64,000 nucleotides of DNA, taken from positions 1,777,360-1,841,359 of the forward strand of contig JAMLJH010000001.1 of NCBI GenBank assembly GCA_023953615.1, written 5' to 3'. This DNA is from Verrucomicrobiia bacterium (lineage in GTDB: Bacteria > Verrucomicrobiota > Verrucomicrobiia > Limisphaerales > JADLHS01). The notes beneath the pieces were generated by a model. It was not told the DNA's origin, made no database searches, and worked only from the letters and a program-made list of their open reading frames with translations. Each line of letters starts with the position of its first letter. The first letter of the stretch is position 1. Below are positions 10,901 through 16,656 of this stretch, in pieces. A program made the translations under genes and the position numbers.

Positions 10901-10945
10901 GGCGAAGCTCCCCAACGCTTCTACCGGCTGGTTTTGCTGCCATAA
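4922..10945 (+). CDS. Giant secreted CotH kinase-family protein with lamin-tail domains
   Basis: This 2007-residue protein has a hydrophobic export segment around residues 40-55 after a long basic leader; AGGAAG about 10 bases upstream supports this start. Lamin-tail domains begin near residues 58, 569, 692 and 1777, with NEIMYHPP in the first and third. A CotH-type spore-coat kinase-like domain spans about 1315-1680, including GMHLQGSERG, SLVIDRSG and a late LLWDMDFAYS that fits the metal-binding region. A NGSFE carbohydrate-binding-like module lies near 1045-1190 and an Ig-like domain near 1200-1310. Two accessory beta-rich modules interrupt other domains (see findings). CotH proteins are atypical kinases that phosphorylate secreted proteins in Bacillus; the substrate here is unknown. 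Lamin-tail modules suggest cell-surface or matrix attachment. Confidence 0.85.
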   Translation: MKQQFKMKRFSPLATSLPDVITWQKRASAGKPSHWTALRMLLIFLGVTVPTALRADSVVVFNEIMYHPPTNEALMEWVELHNQMAVNVDLSRWSLSSGIDFTFPEGTVIPGKGYLVVAASPTDLMAATGLTNVLGPFSGRLSNSGEKLELRNNNHRLMDAITYGVDGDWPVGPDDAGVSLAKLNENGASDQASNWTMSTLVGGTPGGRNFVTTPYEVTNVMTLQLDSVWRYEASGIDLGTAWRETDFDDDGWASGAGLFKAGNISVPIGNPEPIPTLFSSGLDANGAGLPPGVTDPHYQLTQSAQSTPPPPAIAATVIQNHPAWLANDLSSSWIGPVNPGTENVAAGNYNYRTTFSLAGFDPTSASLTLKLGVDNRLTGLQLNGVSTGITFEGFASLSGNFSLPTGFVAGDNTLDFLTVNDGDSPNPAGLRVQLTGTARRQMVSNTPLPDERTSYYFRTQFVLPGAPHLSSVRLRPVVADGAVFYLNGTEVLRWNMPAGPITAGTLAVSNVPNPTVLGPFQLLNTALVAGTNVLAVELHSASGNLVEALFGAELELTTTNLLTPPPLPVVFNELSAPTNGTFWLELINSGAAPVDLTGCILSLRGKGAPADYVFPAQTLAAGQLLSLTQATLGFAAQPDQRLILYRPNGIGVLDAVVVKESARARWPDATGRWWFPATLTPGASNHFEFRDEVVINEIMYHPPMLPPTPPTYATNILLSITNTWKYNAQGSDLGSTWRATSYNDSSWPEGRALFYNTSSVLPAEKNTELPLVDALNRRIITWYFRTAFVFSGGTNDGQLTFNSIVDDGAVYYLNGVEIHRQNMPAGSISYSTLASAGVATPAYSGPFTVPVFNLNVGTNVLAVEVHQFTTNPIAADMAFGVEVSNYGFQFPALPAQEGPDSWVELFNRSANAVDLTGWRLDEGIDFRFAPGTILPGGGYLVVAKEVGFMQSNYPNATVVGPYTNKLSRSSDYLVLKDAANNPADEVHYFDGGRWPGSADGGGSSLELRDPWADNSQPEAWAASDETDRSQWHTYSYRGVAQNILGPTLWNEFVLGLLDEGECLIDDLHVIESPDTAPVELLQNGSFETGLNAWRVLGNHGASAVIVDPDNAGNHVLHLRATGPTGHMHNHLETTYASGKSVVDGRQYEISFRAKWLAGNNRLNTRLYFNRVAKTTALPTPRLRGTPGAVNSAYTPNLGPTFAAFQHHPVIPAPNQSVTVTADVFDPHGVTNVTLYWSANGGSWQTENMTFTGYAATPNYATYSGLVPGQAANTMVQFFVQATDGLGAVTTFPAGGTNSRALYRVDNGQPLMPQLHRLRLLLTAADVTRLHASTNVMSNARTGLTVVYDEQEVFYDVGMHLQGSERGRDASSRVGFTISFNTDHLFRGTQKSLVIDRSGGYSGRGGKHDEILLWHAVNHAGGGLLGIECDLVQVFAPRSSEDGTGLLRMQAFNNDYFESQFANGDDGQRYMLELIYYPTTTASSGNPQSPKLPQPDDVLNVDYQDWGNDQENYRWIFSQENHSDLDDYRQIIALNQAFSLSGAAFENQMRQLTDADEWMRTLAFKALNGDGDTFTAGLNHNWKTYFRPEDGKALGLLWDMDFAYSQDVSAGFPGSGSSNTRRFILLPDNYRRYYNHLFDLVTTTMNAAHLGPWATHYAGLLGQNWSSAVTYLQQRGNYVLSFMPTAVSFVITSNGGQNFGTANEVVTLAGLAPIAVKDIAVNGSVGELTWTSLTNWTLTVSLPNFVNPFSLQGLDNQGNPLPNATASITITNLGTLPPGPVVINEWMAANAGPGGFADPLDGLFQDWFELYNPNTVAVDLSGFYLTDNLSNPTKWQIPPNVVIAPHGFLLVWADGDVGQNGQGENGDLHASFSLSLSGEALGLSTPDLILQHAVVFGPQTQNVSQGLYPDGDTNAVFFMPDWTPRASNRLGAPAAPLVGNITIQGNGTLQFQSGAITGRTYRVEYKDDLQASSWTPLGANRTATNSVLTITDLLGEAPQRFYRLVLLP

Positions 10946-11081
10946 GTTCAGCGGTCACTGATGGCATTGCCCGGAGTAACTCGCTCCCGGTTCGCGGTGA
11001 GCAGCTTGAATAAAATTGGGAATAAGATAGGCTTGCGTTTGCTTGCGGGATTAGTCAGGCTGGCGTCAACAATTCGTCACC

Positions 11082-11969
11082 ATGGCCAAACCAATTCGAG
11101 TAACGCTATCCTCGCAACCGTTACAAGCGGAGCCGCTGCCGCGTTGTCGGCGTCCGCAAACTAAAACGGGCTTCACCCTCATCGAGCTGCTGGTAGTGAT
11201 TGCGATTATCGCCATCCTGGCGGCGATGCTGTTGCCGGCGCTCGGTCGCGCGAAGCTGAAAGCGCAAGCGGCGATCTGTCTCAGCAACGTCAAGCAGCTT
11301 AACGTGGGTTGGGCTTTGTACATCGGCGATTACAATGACGTCATGCCGCCCAATTGGTTGAACGATTCGCGGGCATGGATTGATGGGACCGTCGGTAGTG
11401 TTTATCAGTTGCCGGGGGCCACCAATCTTCTCGCGATCCGTCGTGGCCTGCTCTTTCCTTACAATCCCAACGTGGGAGTTTACCGCTGTCCCAGCGCCAA
11501 AGGCGGTCCGGTGTTGCCGCCGGCACCGGCCAACATGCGGGCTGTGCAATTGGTGCGGCACTACTCACTCGAAGGCCGGATGGGCGGCGCGGATCAGGGC
11601 ACCGCCGCGAAGTATGGGGTCAGCGATACCAGTTGGGTGCTCGGTACGACCTTTCCGCAGTACAAAAAGTTATCCGAGGTTAAGCGACCGTCGCCAGCGG
11701 AGGCCATGACGTTCATTGATGAAAGCATCGAGACATTGGACGACGGTTATTTTGCGGTCAACGCCACGGATCGCGTCAATCAATGGCAAAATTCGCCGAC
11801 GGTTCGGCATGGTAAGGCGGGGGTGTTGGGATTTGCCGATGGCCACAGTGAGAATTGGAAATGGCGGGCGCTGGCGCGAGACAATGTGCTGGACGCGCCG
11901 TTGATTCAAGCGGGCGTCAATACCGAGGTGGATTTGCGCCGGTTGCAACGCGCGGTTTTCCAGCGGTAA
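11082..11969 (+). CDS. Prepilin-type N-terminal cleavage/methylation protein (pseudopilin-like)
   Basis: This 295-residue protein has a type IV prepilin signal near residue 30: [17 protein letters not shown], with the Gly before Phe as peptidase cleavage site and Glu at mature position 5. The C-terminal part includes CPSAKGG and an FADGHSENW motif, typical of the verrucomicrobial/planctomycete pseudopilin-like family that ends with an H/DG signature. Such proteins are processed by PilD and resemble type II secretion pseudopilins, but they occur in many copies and their role is unsettled. It follows the CotH gene by 136 bases and precedes a second member of the family. The leader before the cleavage site is long, so translation may begin further downstream. 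Confidence 0.85.
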   Translation: MAKPIRVTLSSQPLQAEPLPRCRRPQTKTGFTLIELLVVIAIIAILAAMLLPALGRAKLKAQAAICLSNVKQLNVGWALYIGDYNDVMPPNWLNDSRAWIDGTVGSVYQLPGATNLLAIRRGLLFPYNPNVGVYRCPSAKGGPVLPPAPANMRAVQLVRHYSLEGRMGGADQGTAAKYGVSDTSWVLGTTFPQYKKLSEVKRPSPAEAMTFIDESIETLDDGYFAVNATDRVNQWQNSPTVRHGKAGVLGFADGHSENWKWRALARDNVLDAPLIQAGVNTEVDLRRLQRAVFQR

Positions 11970-12040
11970 AGGGCGCTGCTCATGACGCGGGAATCCACCG
12001 AGGGCAGCGCGGCGGCCTCAGTGATCGAGATCGAAGTTGA

Positions 12041-12859
12041 GTGAACCCAAGCGGTTTGAGTTGTTCAAAACAGTCCATGAAAACCGGCGTCAAACGAGCT
12101 TTTACGCTTATCGAACTGTTGGTGGTGATTGCCATCATCGCCATCCTCGCCGCCATGCTCATGCCCGCTTTGGCCAAAGCCAAGGCCAAGGCCAAAGGTG
12201 TGCGGTGCGTGTCCAACATGAAAAATTGGGGTTTGGCGACCGTGATGTATCTGGGCGATAACGAGGATCGGCTGCCGCCTTTTGGCGATTTATCCTCGGA
12301 CTACACCAAGGATTTTTGGCACATGAAACTGGCCCCCTACGTGGCGCGGCGGGTTCAGCAGGGAGTCCAGTTTGGTCAAACCGATGTTTTCACCAACGAA
12401 CTGCGTCAATGCCCCGGAGGCAGCTACGCCGCGCCGGAGTATTATCGAGGCGCATGGGATGGCAAGACTTGGAATTGCTGGATCGGCGCCAACTTCGGAG
12501 CGTTCGGCGATCCGTTGAGCGGCCCGTTTTATTATACCGATACCCGTCCGTCCTTGAAGGCCACGCGAGTCAAGAAAGCTTCCGACGCCATGATGTTCAT
12601 GGAAACCATCACGCACTATGTCTATTCGCCGGTGCATAGCGGCTATCGCTTTTCATTGGATTTGGATGGCGATGGCCGCCGCGACACCATGCCGCAGTAT
12701 CCTGACGTGCCGTACAATTATGGCCGGCCCCGAGTTCATGATAACGGAGCGAACGTCACCCTGCTGGATGGGCACGTGGAACGCGTGGCTTTTGCCAAAC
12801 TGTGGGCAACGGACGCTTCCGGCAAAGTGCTCCACTCCTTTTGGTACCTGGAAGATTGA
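12041..12859 (+). CDS. Prepilin-type N-terminal cleavage/methylation protein (pseudopilin-like)
   Basis: This 272-residue member of the same family as its upstream neighbour has the prepilin helix [17 protein letters not shown] at about residues 20-36, followed by [15 protein letters not shown]. The residue before Phe is Ala rather than the usual Gly. The body has a CVSNMKNWG segment and ends with VTLLDGHVE, the family's C-terminal DGH signature. An alternative ATG at 12077 would shorten the leader by 12 residues and fits a normal prepilin leader better. The gene lies 71 bases after the previous pseudopilin, which suggests cotranscription. Surface or envelope assembly is inferred. Confidence 0.83.
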   Translation: MNPSGLSCSKQSMKTGVKRAFTLIELLVVIAIIAILAAMLMPALAKAKAKAKGVRCVSNMKNWGLATVMYLGDNEDRLPPFGDLSSDYTKDFWHMKLAPYVARRVQQGVQFGQTDVFTNELRQCPGGSYAAPEYYRGAWDGKTWNCWIGANFGAFGDPLSGPFYYTDTRPSLKATRVKKASDAMMFMETITHYVYSPVHSGYRFSLDLDGDGRRDTMPQYPDVPYNYGRPRVHDNGANVTLLDGHVERVAFAKLWATDASGKVLHSFWYLED

Positions 12860-12939
12860 CGCGCCCCGGATCAGGAACGATCCACAGGCTCGCCCCACTT
12901 GATTTCCCGCGAAACTTCTCGTCCGTCGGGCGCACGAAA

Positions 12940-13452
12940 TTAAACCGGTTCGAGTACTTCTGCTCCCAGTTCCACCGCTGCCGCCTGATTGATGAAGTCC
13001 AGGCGCAGAAAGATCCGGCGTGGACCGGAGCGCGCTTCGATCAGCCCTTCGATGCCTTGCAACGGGCCGGATCGGATTCGCACCCGTGTGCCCACCGTGA
13101 GGTTGGGGGCCAGGTGAACCTCCAGTCCGGAAGCCAGGGCGGTGAGGATTTCCTGTAGTTGTTTCTCGAAGGTGGCTTGATCGAAAATGTCCAACAGATT
13201 GGCGACGTGATCATTTTGTCGCACCAAGGCGGTTTGCGTGGGTTGCAGTTGTAAAAAGACGTAACCGGGGAAGAGTGGCTTTTGAAAAACCACCGTCTTG
13301 CCCCGATACCGGTGCGGAGAATTGTAGCATGGCAGCGTGGCCTGAAGTTCGTGTTGCGCGCAAAATTCGACCAGTTTTTTTTCTCGTCGTGGCCGCGTGT
13401 GGGCCGCATACCAAAGTAATTCCGACATGCCCGGAGGATTATCAGCGCTCAC
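12940..13452 (-). CDS. NusG-like transcription antiterminator (RfaH/UpxY type)
   Basis: This 170-residue protein has an N-terminal NGN domain (ELLWYAAHTRPRREKK, then KPLFPGYVFLQL) and a C-terminal KOW-like segment (VGTRVRIRSGPLQGIEGLI). Housekeeping NusG genes usually sit beside secE or rplK; this one stands alone and converges on the pseudopilin gene, so it is probably a specialised paralogue that adjusts RNA polymerase processivity on long envelope or polysaccharide operons. An internal ATG at 13428 (MSELLWY) is the more likely start, because family members begin there. Its target operon is not visible in the window. Confidence 0.8.
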   Translation of the reverse strand: MSADNPPGMSELLWYAAHTRPRREKKLVEFCAQHELQATLPCYNSPHRYRGKTVVFQKPLFPGYVFLQLQPTQTALVRQNDHVANLLDIFDQATFEKQLQEILTALASGLEVHLAPNLTVGTRVRIRSGPLQGIEGLIEARSGPRRIFLRLDFINQAAAVELGAEVLEPV

Positions 13453-14156
13453 GAGAAGTCAATCCGAAGAAATGTCCGCCGCGCAATTTGGCGATGACGC
13501 GTCGCGACGGCTATGGAGTTTCGTAAACGCGGAAAAAAGGCCTGAGGTCGGCGGAAATGTTCGTGAAAATTGCCAGTGGCATCGCGACCAAATTCGTGCG
13601 GACACCACTCCGATCGTCCGATTGGCCGAAGCCCTCAGTCCCACAAAATATCCGATGTCAGCCCGCCGACCTCAGAAAGAAACTGCTCGTTTTCGGTTTG
13701 CGGCGCGGCGAGCTCGATTTCGGTGGACCGATGGCGGTTACGGTAATGCTGCCGTTTCCACCGGTGAAGTTGTCGGAGCAAGTAAGGTTGCCGCCTCGCT
13801 GGAACCCTTTGCCGAAGACATCGCCTTCATCGAGTAAAACCACCACAGCCATTTCATCACCAGTCGAGAGACGCTACCGTGGCCCGACAGTAATATCGAG
13901 ATCCAACCGCCAGTACTGCTCAAACGAGCCATGACAACCTTTTGTTGCATATACGACGAAACTTCGTCGCAACTTCAGGACATGCCATGCTTCATCAAGA
14001 ACAACGCAGCGTCGTAGAACCGGTAAACCCAAACCCCCTTCCTTCCGCATCAAATGTCTTCCGGCTCCGGAAACATTTAATTTGAGTCAATTCGGTCCAG
14101 CTTTCGCGGTGCAAAAAATGTTTCCCTTGGCGCGTGGACGAAGTACAGTTTGCGCC
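13453..14156. other. Gene-poor 0.7-kb stretch
   Basis: About 700 bases separate the NusG paralogue and sorA. Open frames exist on both strands but show no domain, signal peptide or convincing ribosome-binding site, so I do not call a gene. A perfect 13-base inverted repeat (CTGAGGTCGGCGG at 13542-13554 and its complement at 13663-13675) encloses about 108 bases and could mark a small mobile remnant or a structured transcript. A small TTCCGG/CCGGAA hairpin lies near 14055-14074. The sorA promoter should be in the last 150 bases. Confidence 0.4.
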
Positions 14157-15401
14157 ATGTCTGAAGTCCATCACGGAGCAGGCGTTGGTTTTTCCCGCCG
14201 CCAGTTTCTGCACACTGCCGCGTTGGCGGGAGCGGGGGCACTCCTGACCCGCGTTGGCGGGACCGCCCGTGCCGCCGAAACGGTGACGCTTCCGTTCGTG
14301 AATGGCGAACGCGAACTGGTTCGCTACCCGCAAAAGCGTCCGTTGATCCGGCTGACCGCCCGGCCTCCGCAGTTGGAAACGCCGTTTGCCGTTTTCAACG
14401 AAGGTTTGCTCACGCCCAACGATGCCTTTTTCGTGCGTTATCATCTCGCCGAAATTCCCACCGAGATTGACCCCCAAACCTTCCGACTCGAAGTCAAGGG
14501 GCAGGTCAAGCAACCGCTCACGCTTTCACTGACGGATTTGCAAACGCAGTTCGAGCCGGTGGAGATTGTTGCGGTCAATCAATGTTCCGGCAACAGCCGC
14601 GGCTTCTTCAAACCGCGCGTTGGCGGTGGGCAACTGGGTCATGGGGCCATGGGGAACGCCCGGTGGAAAGGCGCGCGCCTCAAAGAAGTGCTCGCCAAAG
14701 CGGGCGTCGCGGCCGGCGCCAAGCAAGTGGTCTTCAACGGCCTGGATCGGGCGGTATTGGAAGCCACACCGGATTTCCAAAAGGCGCTGGACGTGGATCA
14801 AGCGCTGGATGAAGACGTGCTGCTCGCTTACGCGATGAATGGCGCCGATTTACCGATGTTGAATGGTTATCCCCTGCGGTTGATTGTGCCCGGCCACTAC
14901 GGCACCTATTGGGTCAAGCACCTCAATGAAATCACGGTGGTGGATGAAACCTTCAAAAGCTTTTGGATGAATCCGGCTTATTTGATCCCGGACAATGCCG
15001 GTGCGTGCGTGGCGCCGGGGACGACGCCCACGCGGACCCGGCCCATCGGACGCTTCAATATCCGCTCCTTCATCACGAGCCTGGCCGAGGCGGATGTAAT
15101 CCGCAACGGGCATCCGCTCACCGTGCGTGGCATCGCCTTTGATGGCGGTTACGGTCTCCAGGAGGTTCTATTTTCGGAAGACGACGGTCACTCGTGGCGG
15201 GCCGCCGAGTTGGGTCAGGATTTGGGCAAATACTCGTTCCGCGAATGGACCATCCCCTTCACGCCGCGCCGGACCGGAGACTTTGCGCTGCGCGTGAAAG
15301 CCACGAACCGCATTGGTGAATCGCAACCGCTCGAGCCGTTGTGGAATCCGGCCGGTTACATGCGCAACGTCGTGGAAACCGTTCACATTAAAGCCGCCTG
15401 A
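14157..15401 (+). CDS. sorA: Periplasmic sulfite dehydrogenase, molybdenum subunit (SorA-like)
   Basis: This 414-residue molybdopterin-dependent protein is of the sulfite oxidase family, which oxidises sulfite to sulfate and passes electrons to cytochrome c. A twin-arginine signal (SRRQFLHTAALAGAGALL) follows the chosen ATG, so it is exported folded. The Mo-ligating cysteine is Cys143 in NQCSGNSRGFF, within the oxidoreductase domain; GHYGTYWVKHL and the C-terminal dimerisation domain (GLQEVLFSEDDGHSW) follow. There is an upstream in-frame ATG at 14082, but the Tat signal makes 14157 the better start. The stop is 4 bases before a cytochrome c gene, the SorA-SorB arrangement. Related YedY-type enzymes are possible but have a different partner. 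Confidence 0.83.
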   Translation: MSEVHHGAGVGFSRRQFLHTAALAGAGALLTRVGGTARAAETVTLPFVNGERELVRYPQKRPLIRLTARPPQLETPFAVFNEGLLTPNDAFFVRYHLAEIPTEIDPQTFRLEVKGQVKQPLTLSLTDLQTQFEPVEIVAVNQCSGNSRGFFKPRVGGGQLGHGAMGNARWKGARLKEVLAKAGVAAGAKQVVFNGLDRAVLEATPDFQKALDVDQALDEDVLLAYAMNGADLPMLNGYPLRLIVPGHYGTYWVKHLNEITVVDETFKSFWMNPAYLIPDNAGACVAPGTTPTRTRPIGRFNIRSFITSLAEADVIRNGHPLTVRGIAFDGGYGLQEVLFSEDDGHSWRAAELGQDLGKYSFREWTIPFTPRRTGDFALRVKATNRIGESQPLEPLWNPAGYMRNVVETVHIKAA

Positions 15402-15405
15402 TCTC

Positions 15406-16032
15406 ATGGTGCGAATCCTTCTCTTTGCGGCGGCCATTTTGATTGGCGTGTTTTTGGCGGGCGGCGGTAATCCACCCAATGCCCCGTTAAAAATTCAACT
15501 GCCGCCGGAAACCAGCGCTTTCAAACAAGCCACCGGTGCGGCACTGGTCAATGGGCAGTGCCTGGTTTGTCACTCGGTCGAATACGTGACTTCGCAACCG
15601 CCGCTGCCGCGCACGTTCTGGAGCGCAGCCGTTAAAAAGATGGTGGATAAATACGGCGCAAACGTGCCGCCGGATCAGATCGAGCCGATTGTGGATTATC
15701 TATACCACAACTACGGCGACACCCCGGCAACGGGCACGCCGTCACCGGTAGCGCCGCCTTCACCCACTCCCGATGCGTCTTCCGACCCCGCGCAACTCGG
15801 CACGAAATACGGTTGTCTGGCCTGTCACCAGCCCACGGTGAAAGTTATTGGACCGAGCTACCGCGAAGTCGCGCAAAAGTATCAGGCTGATTCCGAGGCC
15901 GCGCACAAGATTGCGCAACAGATTCGCCAGGGCGGTTCGGGCAAGTGGGGTTCAATCATCATGCCGCCGTTTCCGCAAATCAGCGACGGCGAGGTCAAGG
16001 TGCTGGCGAACTGGATTCTCAATCAGAAGTAG
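15406..16032 (+). CDS. Diheme cytochrome c, SorB-like plus cytochrome c551-like domain
   Basis: This 208-residue exported protein has a hydrophobic N-terminus and two CXXCH haem c sites: CLVCH at residues 52-56 and CLACH at 137-141. The first domain, with QPPLPRTFW and VKKMVDKYGA, resembles SorB, the monohaem partner of SorA. A Pro/Ser-rich linker (about 110-128) joins it to a second class I cytochrome domain with GPSYREVAQKY and an IMPPFPQ Met ligand region, like cytochrome c551/552. It follows sorA by 4 bases, so the two probably form one electron-transfer unit. SorB is normally monohaem; here its usual downstream acceptor seems fused to it. Confidence 0.83.
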   Translation: MVRILLFAAAILIGVFLAGGGNPPNAPLKIQLPPETSAFKQATGAALVNGQCLVCHSVEYVTSQPPLPRTFWSAAVKKMVDKYGANVPPDQIEPIVDYLYHNYGDTPATGTPSPVAPPSPTPDASSDPAQLGTKYGCLACHQPTVKVIGPSYREVAQKYQADSEAAHKIAQQIRQGGSGKWGSIIMPPFPQISDGEVKVLANWILNQK

Positions 16033-16068
16033 GCGACCGCCGGGCGGGGCCGCAAAATTGAGCGTTGC

Positions 16069-16656
16069 TCAATCCGTCGGCTTCCACGCGTTGATGGCGG
16101 CGCGGATTTTTTCCACACCTGCATTTACCGTCCATTCACCAGTCAGCAATTCCACTTCCGGTCGCAGCGGCGGTTCGTAAGGGGCGGAGATGCCGGTGAA
16201 CTCCAGCAGCTCTCCGGCCCGGGCGCGGGCGTAAAGTCCCTTGGGATCGCGTTGCTCGCAAACGGCCAGCGGCGCGTTGATGTAAACCTCGATGAATCGT
16301 CCCGGCGGCGCGGCGGCACGAGCGCGATCCCGGTCCCGGCGGTAGGGTGAAATCAGCGCCACCACGCAGATCAAACCCGCATCGGCAAACAGCCGCGCCA
16401 CTTCGCCAACCCGGCGGATGTTTTCCTGTCGGTCCGCCGCCGCGAATCCCAGGTCCGAACACAGGCCGCGTCGCAACGCATCACCATCCAGGACGCAAAC
16501 CGCGCGATTTTCCGCGCGCAGCACCGCGGCCAACGCACGGGCTGTGGTGGTTTTTCCCGCGCCACTCAAGCCGGTCAGCCACACCACGCCGCCGAGCGAA
16601 TCCAGCCGTGGCCCCGCCGGTGCGCGCTCAATTGCTGAAGTCGTTGACGGCTTCAT
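16069..16656 (-). CDS. cysC: Adenylyl-sulfate kinase
   Basis: This 195-residue APS kinase converts adenylyl sulfate plus ATP to PAPS in the cytoplasm, for sulfation or reductive sulfate assimilation. The P-loop GLSGAGKTT is at residues 29-37, followed by DGDALRRGL near 57 and DRQENIRRVGEVA, all diagnostic. It is a full-length single-domain enzyme, not fused to a sulfurylase. Its start overlaps the 3' end of the upstream DUF2723 gene by 29 bases, so cotranscription is likely. It converges on sorA and its cytochrome. No sulfurylase gene is in the window. Confidence 0.92.
   Translation of the reverse strand: MKPSTTSAIERAPAGPRLDSLGGVVWLTGLSGAGKTTTARALAAVLRAENRAVCVLDGDALRRGLCSDLGFAAADRQENIRRVGEVARLFADAGLICVVALISPYRRDRDRARAAAPPGRFIEVYINAPLAVCEQRDPKGLYARARAGELLEFTGISAPYEPPLRPEVELLTGEWTVNAGVEKIRAAINAWKPTD

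Noticed and set aside
13397..13837. Long forward open frame (146 codons) and overlapping reverse frames upstream of sorA
   Set aside because: No domain, signal peptide or ribosome-binding site; the composition resembles a shadow of GC-rich DNA.
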